Of a stretch of DNA of 64,000 bases, positions 16,436 to 25,915 are shown in pieces. A program made the position numbers and the translations under genes. The stretch is from Streptomyces sp. NBC_00878 (GTDB lineage Bacteria; Actinomycetota; Actinomycetes; Streptomycetales; Streptomycetaceae). The notes beneath the pieces were generated by a model that ran no database searches, had not been told where the DNA came from, and saw only the letters and a program-made list of their open reading frames with translations. Position 1 is the stretch's first letter; the number at the start of each line of letters is the position of its first letter. The stretch covers positions 1,674,001-1,738,000 of the forward strand of contig NZ_JAPEOK010000001.1 of the NCBI RefSeq assembly GCF_026341515.1. The letters run 5' to 3'.

Positions 16436-16476
16436 GCACACCGGCCACCGGCCACCGACCACCGACCAGCGACCAC
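16436..16476. repeat. Short CCACCG-type tandem repeat between convergent genes
   Basis: About five imperfect 7-base units of the form CCACCGG/CCACCGA lie between the ends of the DUF2254 gene and the aldehyde dehydrogenase gene. No clear terminator hairpin is visible here. Confidence 0.5.
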
Positions 16477-16529
16477 CCTCGATCCCGAAGCCAGTGTGCG
16501 ACGCCCATACAGCGCCGCCCACCCGGCGG

Positions 16530-18071
16530 TCACGGCATCAGCTGGTACTCCGGGAAGTTGCCCGGCAACCGCTCCCCCGCCGGCCCGCGCGTCACCGCGC
16601 GCACCAGCAGCTCGCCGCCCACGAACGCGCCCCGCCAGGACGCGCCGAAGCCGCCGAAGAGCTCGTCGCGGTCGCCACGGGAACGGGGCTTGCCGTGGCC
16701 GACCTTGAACGCGCGGATCTGCGGGGCCAGTCGGCGGTAGGTGGCCTCGTCGTCCGTCGACAGGGTCGCGACGAGCGCGCCGTTCGACGCGTTCATGGCG
16801 GCGAGCAGTTCGGCCTCGGTGTCGACCAGGACGATGGTGTCGACCGGGCCGAAGGGTTCCGCGTGGTGGAGCGGGGAGGACGGGGGCGGGTTGAGGAGCG
16901 TGACCGGTTGGACGTACGCCGACGTGTCCTGGCCGGGCAGGAAGCGCGCGTCGGCGAGCCGGCCGCGGTGCAGCGGGACCGCGCCCCGGTCGATCGCCTC
17001 GGCGACCTGGTCGTGGAGGTCCTTCGCCTTGGCCGCGTTGATCACAGGACCGAAGTCCAGCTGAGGGTAGGGGTCGTCGGGCCGCTCGACCGCCAGCGGG
17101 TGGCCGACTCGCAGCGTACGGACCGCCGGGAGGTACGCCGCCAGGAAGTCGTCGAACAGCTCACGCTGGACGACGAAACGCGGGTAGGCGGTGCAGCGCT
17201 GCTTGCCGTAGTCGAAGAGCTTGGGGATGACTGCGGTCAGCGTGTCCCAGTCCGTGTGGTTCCAGATGCCCCAGGTGTTCAGACCCTCCTGTTCCAGTAC
17301 GTGTCGTTTGCCGAGGTCGGCGACGGCCGTGGCCACCGCGGCGCCCGTGTCCCGGCCGCCGACGAAGGAGACGCAGCCGATCTCGGGCGCACGCACGAGC
17401 GCCTCCGACAGCTCGCCTCCGCTGCCGCTGACGAGGGTGACGGGAATCCCCTCGCGCGCGGCGAGTGCGCAGGCCAGGGTGAGACACGCGACGCCGCCGT
17501 CGGTCGGGGTCTTGGCGATGACCGCGTTCCCTGCCAATGCCTGTACCAGCATTGCGTGAACGAGCACGCTCATCGGGTAGTTCCAGCTCGCGATGTTGGA
17601 CACGGGCCCGTCGAGCGGGGTCCGGCCCTCGACCATCGGCTCGATGCCGTCGACGTACCAGCGCACGCCGTCGATGGCCCGGTCGACGTCGGCCTGCGCG
17701 AGCCGCCAGGGCTTGCCGATCTCCCAGACGAGGAGCAGCGCGAGCAGTTCGCGGTGTTCGGTGAGCGCGTCGAGGGTGGCCGCGACGCGGGCCCGGCGTT
17801 CGTCCAGGGGCACATGCCGCCAGGCGCGGTGGTGGTCGAGCGAGGCGCGTACGGCCTGGTGGGCCGTCAGGCCGTCCAGACGCGGCGGGCCCGCGATGGG
17901 GCTGCCGTCCACGGGGCTGGTGGCGGGCAGTGCCCGGCCATCCGCCTGCCAGGCGGCGCCCCAGAGGTTGAGGACACGGTCGTCCCGGAAGGCTTCCGGC
18001 GCCACGGCGAGGCAGCGCTGCCAGGCGTCGGTCCAGGAGGTGTGGGACTTGAGGGTGAGGGTGGGTGCCAT
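16530..18071 (-). CDS. Aldehyde dehydrogenase family protein
   Basis: 513 residues from ATG 18071 (MAPTLTLKSH), preceded by GGAGC; the longer open frame upstream is unlike coding sequence. It has the ALDH fold: PVSNIASWNYPMSVLVHAML (the cofactor-domain Asn/Trp motif), AKTPTDGGVACLTLACALAA, FVGGRDTGAAVA, and the catalytic Cys in KQRCTAYPRFVV. The usual LELGGK motif is altered to LEQEGLNTWG, so this is a divergent branch and its substrate cannot be guessed from sequence. Transcribed leftward behind sucC-sucD but 247 bases away, so it may have its own promoter. An acyl-CoA or C2 aldehyde substrate would suit the neighbouring pathway. Confidence 0.85.
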   Translation of the reverse strand: MAPTLTLKSHTSWTDAWQRCLAVAPEAFRDDRVLNLWGAAWQADGRALPATSPVDGSPIAGPPRLDGLTAHQAVRASLDHHRAWRHVPLDERRARVAATLDALTEHRELLALLLVWEIGKPWRLAQADVDRAIDGVRWYVDGIEPMVEGRTPLDGPVSNIASWNYPMSVLVHAMLVQALAGNAVIAKTPTDGGVACLTLACALAAREGIPVTLVSGSGGELSEALVRAPEIGCVSFVGGRDTGAAVATAVADLGKRHVLEQEGLNTWGIWNHTDWDTLTAVIPKLFDYGKQRCTAYPRFVVQRELFDDFLAAYLPAVRTLRVGHPLAVERPDDPYPQLDFGPVINAAKAKDLHDQVAEAIDRGAVPLHRGRLADARFLPGQDTSAYVQPVTLLNPPPSSPLHHAEPFGPVDTIVLVDTEAELLAAMNASNGALVATLSTDDEATYRRLAPQIRAFKVGHGKPRSRGDRDELFGGFGASWRGAFVGGELLVRAVTRGPAGERLPGNFPEYQLMP

Positions 18072-18205
18072 TCGATTGCTCCGCTCTCGGTGCACAGTCG
18101 GGGGCGGTAGTGCATGGCTCGTCTCCGGTACGGGAGCGCTTGGTGTCCATGGCGTACACGGCGCGCCTGGAGTACTCGCGTACGGAGACGTCGACGCGGA
18201 CGTAG

Positions 18206-18248
18206 TGCGGGGACGTCGTACGCAGACGCGATGCGGGGACGTCGTACG
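18206..18248. repeat. 17-bp direct repeat upstream of aldehyde dehydrogenase
   Basis: TGCGGGGACGTCGTACG occurs at 18206-18222 and 18232-18248, exactly 26 bases apart. It lies 135-177 bases upstream of the gene starting at 18071. Each copy contains the palindromes GACGTC and CGTACG. It could be a regulator site. No other function is evident. Confidence 0.45.
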
Positions 18249-18318
18249 AAGGACGCTGGCGAGAGGCCGCCGCGCCTGAAAGCAACCCCGGATCAACTAC
18301 AAGTGACATCACGCTCCC

Positions 18319-19203
18319 TCATCCGGACTCATCCAGTACGGCGAGGACCAGTCGGGCCGTCTCGGTCGGGGTGCCGCCCACCCGTACCCCGGCCGCTTCC
18401 AGGGCTTCCTTCTTCGCCTGGGCCGTGCCCGACGAGCCGGAGACGATCGCGCCCGCGTGGCCCATCGTCTTGCCCTCGGGTGCGGTGAAACCGGCGATGT
18501 AGCCGATGACGGGTTTGGTGACGTGGTCGCGGATGTACGCGGCCGCGCGTTCCTCGGCGTCGCCGCCGATCTCCCCGATGAGCACGATGAGTTCGGTGTC
18601 GGGGTCGTCCTGGAAGGCGGCCAGGCAGTCGATGTGGGTGGTGCCGACGACGGGGTCGCCGCCGATGCCGACGCAGGTCGAGAAGCCGATGTCGCGGAGT
18701 TCGTACATGAGTTGGTAGGTGAGCGTGCCCGACTTGGAGACGAGGCCGATGCGGCCGGACTTGGTGATGTCGGCCGGGATGATGCCCGCGTTGGACTGGC
18801 CGGGGGTGATCAGGCCGGGGCAGTTGGGGCCGATGATCCGCGTGCCCTTCGCCCTCGCGTACGCGGTGAAGGCGACCGAGTCGTGGACCGGGATGCCCTC
18901 GGTGATGACGACAGCGAGTCCGATGCCGGCGTCGGCCGCCTCGACAACTGCCGCTTTGGCAAAGGCGGGTGGGACGAAGACGACGCTGACGTCGGCTCCG
19001 GTGGCCTCAATGCCTTCGCGTACGGAGCCGAAGACGGGCACGGCGCGGTCGTCGAAGTCGACGCTCTGCCCGGCCTTGCGCGGGTTGACGCCGCCGACGA
19101 CGTCGGTGCCGGCCGCGAGCATGCGCCGGGTGTGCTTCATGCCCTCGCCGCCGGTCATGCCCTGGACGAGGACCTTGCTCTCCTTGGTGAGGTAGATGGC
19201 CAT
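18319..19203 (-). CDS. sucD: Succinate-CoA ligase, alpha subunit-like (ADP-forming)
   Basis: 294 residues. A CoA-binding Rossmann domain ([19 protein letters not shown]) is followed by a ligase domain with [23 protein letters not shown] and the phospho-His motif [10 protein letters not shown] near residue 240. It pairs with the beta subunit 11 bases upstream. Forms succinyl-CoA or a related acyl-CoA reversibly with NTP hydrolysis. Because the operon faces an oxalate/formyl-CoA gene set rather than TCA-cycle genes, this is probably a second, pathway-specific copy. The acid it activates is not determined by the sequence. Confidence 0.9.
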   Translation of the reverse strand: MAIYLTKESKVLVQGMTGGEGMKHTRRMLAAGTDVVGGVNPRKAGQSVDFDDRAVPVFGSVREGIEATGADVSVVFVPPAFAKAAVVEAADAGIGLAVVITEGIPVHDSVAFTAYARAKGTRIIGPNCPGLITPGQSNAGIIPADITKSGRIGLVSKSGTLTYQLMYELRDIGFSTCVGIGGDPVVGTTHIDCLAAFQDDPDTELIVLIGEIGGDAEERAAAYIRDHVTKPVIGYIAGFTAPEGKTMGHAGAIVSGSSGTAQAKKEALEAAGVRVGGTPTETARLVLAVLDESG

Positions 19204-19214
19204 GTCCCGCTCCT

Positions 19215-20345
19215 TCAGCCGGCGTTGGCGAGTTGGGCGGCACGGCGCGCGGCGCCGTCCATGGTGGTGGCCTGCTGGACCAGGGGGTGTGCGCGCTCGT
19301 CGAGGATCGCTCGGCCGCGTACGGCGTTGTTCCCGTCGAGGCGGACGACCAGCGGCTTGGTCAAGTGGACTGCTTCCAGGGCCTGCACGATGCCGTCGGC
19401 TACCGCGTCGCAGGCGGTGATGCCGCCGAAGACGTTCACGAAGACGGACTTGACGGCCGGGTCGGAGAGGATGACGGAGATGCCGTCGGCCATGATCTGG
19501 GCGGAGGCTCCGCCGCCGATGTCGAGGAAGTTGGCGGGGCGCGCGCCGCAGCCGGCGACCACGTCGAGGGTCGACATGACGAGTCCGGCGCCGTTGCCGA
19601 TGATGCCGACCTCGCCGTCCAGCTTCACGTAGTTGAGGTTCTTGGCGGCGGCCGCCGCCTCCAGCGGGTCGTCGTGCGTGGACTCCTGGTCACCCCAACG
19701 TGCCCGCCGGAAGCGGGCGTTGTCGTCGAGGGTGACCTTGCCGTCGAGGGCGAGGATCTGCCCCTGCGCCGTGCGGGCGAGGGGGTTCACCTCGACGAGT
19801 ACGGCGTCCTCGCGGACCAGTACGTCCCAGAGCCTGACCAGGACGTCGACGGTCTGCGGGGGCAGGCCCGCGGCGTCGGCGATCTCGGCCGCCTTCGCCG
19901 AGGTGACGCCCTCGGCGGGGTCGATGTGGACGCGCGCCACGGCGTCCGGCCGAGTGGCGGCGACCTCCTCGATGTCCATGCCGCCCTCGGCCGAGGCGAT
20001 GGCGAGGAACCGGCCGGCGGCGCGGTCGAGTACGTAGCTGACGTAGAACTCGCTCTCGATGTCGACCGGTTGGGCCAGCATCACCTTGCCGACGGTGTGG
20101 CCCTTGATGTCCATACCGAGGATCTGGCGTGCCGTCAGTTCGGTGGCAGCGGGGTCCGCGGCGAGTTTCACGCCGCCTGCCTTGCCTCGTCCGCCGGTCT
20201 TCACCTGTGCCTTGACGACGACGCGGCCGCCGAGCCTGCGGGCGATCTCGCGTGCCTCCTTGGGCGAGTCGGTGACCTCCGCCCTCGGCACCAAGATGCC
20301 GTGTTCCTCGAAGAGTTCCCTTGCCTGGTGCTCGAACAGGTCCAT
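19215..20345 (-). CDS. sucC: Succinate-CoA ligase, beta subunit-like (ADP-forming)
   Basis: 376 residues. An ATP-grasp domain ([40 protein letters not shown]) is followed by the C-terminal ligase domain ([37 protein letters not shown]). Length and motifs match SucC. First gene of the leftward unit; sucD follows after 11 bases. The start ATG 20345 lies 186 bases from the divergent ThDP gene. The dyad at 20414-20437 lies between them and could control both directions. Confidence 0.92.
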   Translation of the reverse strand: MDLFEHQARELFEEHGILVPRAEVTDSPKEAREIARRLGGRVVVKAQVKTGGRGKAGGVKLAADPAATELTARQILGMDIKGHTVGKVMLAQPVDIESEFYVSYVLDRAAGRFLAIASAEGGMDIEEVAATRPDAVARVHIDPAEGVTSAKAAEIADAAGLPPQTVDVLVRLWDVLVREDAVLVEVNPLARTAQGQILALDGKVTLDDNARFRRARWGDQESTHDDPLEAAAAAKNLNYVKLDGEVGIIGNGAGLVMSTLDVVAGCGARPANFLDIGGGASAQIMADGISVILSDPAVKSVFVNVFGGITACDAVADGIVQALEAVHLTKPLVVRLDGNNAVRGRAILDERAHPLVQQATTMDGAARRAAQLANAG

Positions 20346-20413
20346 CTCGGCTCCCTCTTAAAAGTGCCGCACGCCCCCTGGACACCACCCACTGGATGCG
20401 GGATAACAAGCTT

Positions 20414-20437
20414 CATACAGTATTCGTCGACTGTATG
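20414..20437. promoter_or_regulatory. Perfect dyad operator between sucC and the ThDP/frc operon
   Basis: CATACAGT at 20414-20421 and ACTGTATG at 20430-20437 form a perfect 8-bp inverted repeat with an 8-base spacer. The right half, extended to ACTGTATGCAAT, resembles ACTGTAGACAAT at the panE/OFA promoter (53870) and ACTGTAGAC ahead of the GntR gene. A site for an FCD-type GntR repressor is the most likely reading. Confidence 0.6.
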
Positions 20438-20531
20438 CAATGTACGCGACGGCATCCACGAACAGTGCGCGCACCACGCCTGAGCTGCACTTCCGCACGC
20501 CCAATCCCCTACGAAGGGACAGGACTTCGCC

Positions 20532-22232
20532 ATGCCCGACGACAACAGCCAGAACCTCATCTCCGGTGGGCACCTGGTCGCCAAGGCACTCAAAGCGGAG
20601 GGCGTGGAGGTCATCTACACGCTCTGCGGCGGCCACATCATCGACATCTACGACGGCTGCGTCGACGAGGGCATCGAGGTCGTCGACGTACGCCACGAAC
20701 AGGTCGCCGCCCACGCCGCCGACGGTTACGCGCGCATCACCGGCAAGCCCGGTTGCGCCGTCGTCACCGCCGGTCCCGGGACGACCGACGCCGTGACGGG
20801 TGTCGCCAACGCCTTCCGCGCGGAGTCCCCGATGCTGCTGATCGGCGGCCAGGGGGCCCACACCCAGCACAAGATGGGGTCCCTGCAGGACCTGCCGCAC
20901 GTCGACATGATGACGCCGATCACCAAGTTCGCGGCGACCGTGCCGGACACCGCGCGGGCCGCCGACATGGTGTCGATGGCGTTCCGCGAGTGCTATCACG
21001 GGGCGCCCGGCCCGTCCTTCCTGGAGATCCCGCGCGATGTCCTCGACGCCAAGGTGCCGGTCGAGAAGGCCCGGGTCCCCGCCGCCGGCCAGTACCGGGC
21101 CTCGACCCGCTCGGCCGGTGACCCCGAGGCCGTCGAGAAGCTCGCCGATCTCCTCGTGCACGCCGAGAAGCCCGCGATCCTGCTGGGCAGCCAGGTGTGG
21201 ACGACCCGTGGCACCGAGTCCGCCATCGAGCTCGTACGCACCCTCAACATCCCGGCGTACATGAACGGCGCGGGGCGCGGCACGCTGCCGCCCGGGGACC
21301 CGCACCACTTCCAGCTCTCGCGCCGGTACGCCTTCTCGAACGCCGACGTCATCGTCATCGTCGGTACGCCCTTCGACTTCCGCATGGGCTACGGGAAGCG
21401 GCTGTCGCCAGACGCGACCGTCGTGCAGATCGACCTCGACTACCGGACCGTCGGCAAGAACAGGGACATCGACCTCGGGATCGTCGGCGACGCGGGACTC
21501 GTCCTGAAGTCGGTCACCGAGGCCGCTTCCGGGCACGCTTTTAATGGATACAGCAACGGGGGCGCGTCGAAGCGCAAGGAGTGGCTCGACGAGCTGCGCG
21601 CCGCGGAGCAGACCGCCATCGAGAAGCGGCTGCCGAACCTGAAGTCGGACGCCTCGCCGATCCACCCGTACCGCCTGGTCAGCGAGATCAACGACTTCCT
21701 CACCGAGGACTCCATCTACATCGGCGACGGCGGCGACATCGTCACCTTCTCCGGGCAGGTCGTGCAGCCCAAGTCGCCCGGGCACTGGATGGACCCGGGT
21801 CCGCTCGGCACGCTCGGCGTCGGCGTCCCGTTCGTGCTCGCGGCCAAGAAGGCGCGGCCCGACAAGGAGGTGGTGGCCCTCTTCGGTGACGGCGCCTTCT
21901 CCCTCACCGGCTGGGACTTCGAAACCCTCGTCCGCTACAACCTCCCCTTCGTCGGCATCGTCGGCAACAACTCCTCCATGAACCAGATCCGCTACGGCCA
22001 GGCAGCCAAGTACGGCCTGGAGCGCGAGCGGGTCGGCAACACCCTCGGCGACGTCCACTACGACAAGTTCGCCCAGATGCTGGGCGGCTACGGCGAGGAG
22101 GTCCGCGACCCCGCCGACATCGCCCCCGCCCTCCAGCGCGCCCGCGAGTCGGGCAAGCCGTCGCTGATCAACGTCTGGGTCGACCCGGACGCGTACGCCC
22201 CCGGAACCATGAACCAGACGATGTACAAGTGA
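20532..22232 (+). CDS. ThDP-dependent lyase/decarboxylase beside frc (oxalyl-CoA decarboxylase or 2-hydroxyacyl-CoA lyase role)
   Basis: 566 residues from ATG 20532 with GAAGGGAC ahead. It has the three-domain acetolactate-synthase fold: [16 protein letters not shown] with the activating Glu (about 57), the central FAD/ADP-like domain, and the ThDP motif [20 protein letters not shown] ending in GNN (about 452-480). Length equals that of oxalyl-CoA decarboxylase. Position one gene before frc also points to that role, splitting oxalyl-CoA to formyl-CoA and CO2. However, it lacks the GVVGIP and GDSAFGFSG phrases of classical Oxc and has [11 protein letters not shown] instead, so it is a distinct branch. 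2-Hydroxyacyl-CoA lyase is the main alternative. Confidence 0.75.
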   Translation: MPDDNSQNLISGGHLVAKALKAEGVEVIYTLCGGHIIDIYDGCVDEGIEVVDVRHEQVAAHAADGYARITGKPGCAVVTAGPGTTDAVTGVANAFRAESPMLLIGGQGAHTQHKMGSLQDLPHVDMMTPITKFAATVPDTARAADMVSMAFRECYHGAPGPSFLEIPRDVLDAKVPVEKARVPAAGQYRASTRSAGDPEAVEKLADLLVHAEKPAILLGSQVWTTRGTESAIELVRTLNIPAYMNGAGRGTLPPGDPHHFQLSRRYAFSNADVIVIVGTPFDFRMGYGKRLSPDATVVQIDLDYRTVGKNRDIDLGIVGDAGLVLKSVTEAASGHAFNGYSNGGASKRKEWLDELRAAEQTAIEKRLPNLKSDASPIHPYRLVSEINDFLTEDSIYIGDGGDIVTFSGQVVQPKSPGHWMDPGPLGTLGVGVPFVLAAKKARPDKEVVALFGDGAFSLTGWDFETLVRYNLPFVGIVGNNSSMNQIRYGQAAKYGLERERVGNTLGDVHYDKFAQMLGGYGEEVRDPADIAPALQRARESGKPSLINVWVDPDAYAPGTMNQTMYK

Positions 22233-22242
22233 GGTGGCCGCG

Positions 22243-23520
22243 ATGACCCCGATCACCCCGATGACCTCGATGACCTCGATCGCAGGAACGTCGACCAAGG
22301 CTCTCGACGGCATCCGTGTCCTCGACATGACGCACGTCCAGTCCGGTCCTTCCGCGACCCAGTTGCTCGCCTGGCTCGGCGCGGACGTGGTCAAGCTGGA
22401 GGCGCCGACCGGTGACATCACGCGCAAGCAACTGCGCGACCTGCCGGACGTCGACTCCCTCTACTTCACGATGCTCAACTGCAACAAGCGGAGCATCACC
22501 CTCAACACCAAGACCGAGCGCGGCAAGGAGATCCTCACCGAGCTGATCCGGCGCTCCGACGTCATGGTCGAGAACTTCGGACCGGGCGCGGTCGACCGCA
22601 TGGGCTTCACCTGGGACCGCATCCAGGAGATCAATCCGCGAATCGTCTATGCCTCCATCAAGGGGTTCGGGGACGGCCCGTACACCAACTTCAAGGCGTA
22701 CGAGGTCGTCGCTCAGGCCATGGGCGGGTCGATGTCGACCACCGGCTTCGAGGACGGGCCGCCGCTGGCGACGGGAGCCCAGATCGGTGACTCGGGCACG
22801 GGCATCCACGCGGTGGCGGCGATCCTCGCCGCCCTGTTCCAGCGGGAGAACACGGGGCGCGGGCAGCGCGTAAACGTGGCGATGCAGCACGCCGTGCTGA
22901 ATCTGTGCCGGGTGAAACTGCGGGACCAGCAGCGCCTCGGGCATGGGCCGCTGGCTGAATATCCCAACGACGACTTCGGCGACGAAGTTCCCAGGTCCGG
23001 CAACGCGTCCGGCGGCGGCCAGCCCGGCTGGGCAGTGAAGTGCGCGCCGGGCGGCCCGAACGACTACGTGTACGTCATCGTGCAGCCCGTCGGCTGGAAG
23101 CCCCTCACCGAACTCATCGGGCGCCCCGAGCTCGCGGACGCCCCCGAGTGGGCGACCCCTGAGGCCCGTCTCCCCCAACTCACCAAGATGTTCCAGCTCA
23201 TCGAGGAGTGGTCGGCCACGCTGCCCAAGTGGCAGGTCCTTGAGCAGCTCAACGCCCACAACATCCCCTGCGGTCCGATCCTCTCCACCAAGGAGATCAT
23301 CGAGGACGAGTCGCTGGTCGCCAACGAGATGGTCGTGACGGTGCCGCATCCCGAGCGGGGCGACTTCGTGACCGTGGGCAGCCCGCTGAAGCTCTCCGAC
23401 TCCCCCGTGGACGTGACCAGTTCGCCGCTGCTGGGCGAGCACAACGAAGAGGTGTACGTCGGCGAGCTCGGTCTCGGCGACGAGGAGCTGCGCCTGCTCA
23501 AGTCGAACGGAGTGATCTGA
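22243..23520 (+). CDS. frc: Formyl-CoA:oxalate CoA-transferase
   Basis: 425 residues from ATG 22243, with GAGGTGG overlapping the stop of the preceding gene; GTG 22234 and later ATGs are alternatives. A class III CoA-transferase closely matching E. coli YfdW/Frc: IGDSGTG with the catalytic Asp at about 183, [16 protein letters not shown], the flexible glycine loop GGGQPGW, and FGDEVPR-like FGDEVPRSG. These are specific to Frc rather than to general CaiB-type enzymes. It transfers CoA from formyl-CoA to oxalate, feeding oxalyl-CoA to the decarboxylase and releasing formate. Cotranscribed with the ThDP gene and the CoA ligase that follows. Confidence 0.9.
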   Translation: MTPITPMTSMTSIAGTSTKALDGIRVLDMTHVQSGPSATQLLAWLGADVVKLEAPTGDITRKQLRDLPDVDSLYFTMLNCNKRSITLNTKTERGKEILTELIRRSDVMVENFGPGAVDRMGFTWDRIQEINPRIVYASIKGFGDGPYTNFKAYEVVAQAMGGSMSTTGFEDGPPLATGAQIGDSGTGIHAVAAILAALFQRENTGRGQRVNVAMQHAVLNLCRVKLRDQQRLGHGPLAEYPNDDFGDEVPRSGNASGGGQPGWAVKCAPGGPNDYVYVIVQPVGWKPLTELIGRPELADAPEWATPEARLPQLTKMFQLIEEWSATLPKWQVLEQLNAHNIPCGPILSTKEIIEDESLVANEMVVTVPHPERGDFVTVGSPLKLSDSPVDVTSSPLLGEHNEEVYVGELGLGDEELRLLKSNGVI

Positions 23521-23523
23521 TTG

Positions 23524-25656
23524 ATGGCCGAAGACCGGATGCTGAGGGTGCGTACGCTCCTTGACGCCGTGCGGGCCGAGGGGCGGACCGCGCTCACCGC
23601 GCCCGAGGGCAAGGTGATCGCCGACGCGTACGCGATCGCCGTCCCCGGCGAGGAGCTGGCGACCGACGTCGACGAGGCGGTGTCGTACGCGGCGCGCTTC
23701 GGCGGGCCCGTCGTGATGAAGATCGTCTCCCCGGACATCCTCCACAAGACCGACGCCGGCGGCGTGATCGTCGGCGTGGAGGGCGCGACGGACGTACGCG
23801 CCGCCTTCCACAGGGTCATCGAGAACGCCCGGGCGTACGACTCCCAGGCCCGAATCGAGGGCGTACAGGTCCAGGAACTGCTCCCCAAGGGGCAGGAGGT
23901 CATCGTCGGCGCGGTGACCGATCCGACCTTCGGGAAGGTCGTGGCCTTCGGGCTCGGCGGTGTGCTCGTCGAGGTCCTCAAGGACGTCACGTTCCGGCTG
24001 GCGCCCGTCGACGCGGACGAGGCGCTGTCGATGCTGGACTCGATCCGCGCCGCGGAGATCCTGCGCGGGGTGCGGGGCGCGCCGGCGGTGGACCGGTGGG
24101 CGATCGCCGAGCAGATCCGCCGGGTCTCCGAACTGGTCGCGGACTTCCCGGAGATCGCCGAGGTCGACTTGAACCCGGTGATCGCCACCCCGGAGGGCGC
24201 GGTGGCGGCGGACATCCGGGTCATCCTCGCCGAGGAGGTGGCCAAGCCGCGACGGAAGTACACGCGCGACGAGATCCTCACCACCATGCGCCGGTTGATG
24301 CAGCCGTCGTCAGTGGCCGTGATCGGCGCCTCCAACGAGCAGGGCAAGATAGGCAATTCGATCATGCGCAACCTCATCGACGGCGGCTTCTCCGGGGAGA
24401 TCCACCCGGTGAACCCCAAGGCCGATGACATTCTGGGCCGCAAGGCGTACAAGAGTGTCACGGACGTTCCCGGTGAGGTGGATGTGGCGGTCTTCGCTAT
24501 TCCCGCCAAGTTCGTGGCCTCGGCCCTGGAGGAAGTGGGACGCAAGGGGATCCCCAACGCTGTCCTGATCCCCTCGGGGTTCGCGGAGACCGGTGAGCAC
24601 GAGCTGCAGGACGAGATCGTGGCCATCGGCGAGCGCTACGGAGTCCGGCTGCTCGGGCCGAACATCTACGGCTACTACTCGACGTGGCAGGACCTGTGCG
24701 CCACGTTCTGCACGCCGTACGACGTCAAGGGCGGCGTCGCGCTCACCTCGCAGTCCGGTGGCATAGGGATGGCCATTCTGGGCTTCGCGCGCACTACGAA
24801 GACGGGTGTTTCCGCGATCGTGGGGCTCGGCAACAAGTCGGACCTGGACGAGGACGACCTGCTGACCTGGTTCGGCGAGGACCCCAACACCAAGTGCATC
24901 GCCATGCACTTGGAGGACCTCAAGGACGGACGCGCCTTCGTGGAGGCCGCGCGGGCGACCGTCCCCAAGAAGCCGGTGGTCGTCCTGAAGGCGGGCCGTA
25001 CGGCGGCCGGGGCCAGGGCCGCGGGCTCGCACACGGGCGCCCTCGCGGGCGACGACGCCGTGTACGAGGACATCCTGAAGCAGGCCGGTGTCATCAGGGC
25101 GCCGGGTCTGAACGAAATGCTGGAGTACGCGCGCGCGTTGCCGGTGCTGCCGACTCCTCGGGGCGACAACATCGTGATCATCACGGGCGCCGGCGGCAGT
25201 GGCGTGTTGCTGTCCGACGCGGTGACCGACAACGGCCTCTCCCTGATGGAGATCCCGCCGGACCTGGACGCGTCCTTCCGGAAGTTCATCCCGCCCTTCG
25301 GTGCGGCCGGCAACCCGGTGGACATCACGGGCGGCGAACCGCCGTCGACGTACGAGGCGACGATCCGGCTCGGTCTGGAGGACCCGCGGATCCACTCGCT
25401 CGTCCTCGGCTACTGGCACACCATCGTGACCCCTCCCATGGTCTTCGCCGAGCTCACCGCGCGCGTGGTGGCCGAATTCAGGGAGCGCGGGATCGAGAAG
25501 CCCGTCGTGGCGTCGCTCGCGGGCGACGTCGAGGTCGAGGAGGCCTGCCAGTACCTCTACGAGCACGGGGTCGTGGCGTACCCGTACACGACCGAGAAGC
25601 CGGTGGCCGTGCTGGGTGCGAAGTATCGCTGGGCGCGGGCGGCGGGGCGGCTGTGA
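23524..25656 (+). CDS. Acetate-CoA ligase family protein, ADP-forming acyl-CoA synthetase (fused subunits)
   Basis: 710 residues from ATG 23524, three bases after the frc stop; TTG 23521 is a weaker choice. The order is an N-terminal ATP-grasp domain (about 15-235; GPVVMKIVSPDILHKTDAGG), a CoA-binding domain (about 260-355; SVAVIGASNEQGKIGNSIM), then the ligase/phospho-His domain (LTSQSGGIGMAILGFA; GSHTGALAGDDAVYE with the His). Both halves of an archaeal-type ACD are fused in beta-alpha order. No acetyltransferase domain is present, so it is not a Pat-type protein. It probably makes or breaks an acyl-CoA (formyl-, oxalyl- or acetyl-CoA) with ATP. Confidence 0.85.
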   Translation: MAEDRMLRVRTLLDAVRAEGRTALTAPEGKVIADAYAIAVPGEELATDVDEAVSYAARFGGPVVMKIVSPDILHKTDAGGVIVGVEGATDVRAAFHRVIENARAYDSQARIEGVQVQELLPKGQEVIVGAVTDPTFGKVVAFGLGGVLVEVLKDVTFRLAPVDADEALSMLDSIRAAEILRGVRGAPAVDRWAIAEQIRRVSELVADFPEIAEVDLNPVIATPEGAVAADIRVILAEEVAKPRRKYTRDEILTTMRRLMQPSSVAVIGASNEQGKIGNSIMRNLIDGGFSGEIHPVNPKADDILGRKAYKSVTDVPGEVDVAVFAIPAKFVASALEEVGRKGIPNAVLIPSGFAETGEHELQDEIVAIGERYGVRLLGPNIYGYYSTWQDLCATFCTPYDVKGGVALTSQSGGIGMAILGFARTTKTGVSAIVGLGNKSDLDEDDLLTWFGEDPNTKCIAMHLEDLKDGRAFVEAARATVPKKPVVVLKAGRTAAGARAAGSHTGALAGDDAVYEDILKQAGVIRAPGLNEMLEYARALPVLPTPRGDNIVIITGAGGSGVLLSDAVTDNGLSLMEIPPDLDASFRKFIPPFGAAGNPVDITGGEPPSTYEATIRLGLEDPRIHSLVLGYWHTIVTPPMVFAELTARVVAEFRERGIEKPVVASLAGDVEVEEACQYLYEHGVVAYPYTTEKPVAVLGAKYRWARAAGRL

Positions 25657-25915
25657 TGCCACCGGCGCGCGGCGGGCCGGCCGGGGGTCCGGGGGTTGTC
25701 CCCCGGGCGGGCCGCAGCTCGCTGGGCGCGCGCGGCGGGGCGGTTGTGACGCTGCGGCGCGTGGCGGGCGCTGTTGGGGGGGCGGTTCATGACTTGACCC
25801 GGTGAAGGGGCGGGCCGACGGTGCGCGTCGGCCCGCCCCGGGACCCGTGCGCACACGAAAGGAATTGGACAGGGGGCGCTGGCCAGATCTTTCGACGCGA
25901 GGGGTGCTACGCGAC

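Noticed and set aside
16494-18110. 538-codon plus-strand frame opposite the aldehyde dehydrogenase
   Set aside because: Antisense image of a well-supported ALDH gene; long antisense frames are expected at this GC content.
18072-18296. N-terminal extension of the aldehyde dehydrogenase
   Set aside because: The added 75 residues are Arg/Pro/Ser-rich noise over a repeat-bearing promoter region; MAPTLTLKSH with a ribosome site is the natural start.
20532-22232. Glyoxylate carboligase
   Set aside because: The activating Glu (RHEQ) is present, whereas glyoxylate carboligase has Val at that position.
20358-23811. Two long minus-strand frames opposite the ThDP and frc genes
   Set aside because: Both are complements of genes with intact catalytic motifs; no signal of their own.
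23521-25656. Pat-type protein lysine acetyltransferase
   Set aside because: The fused ADP-forming synthetase lacks a GNAT domain and retains the phospho-His motif of an active ligase.
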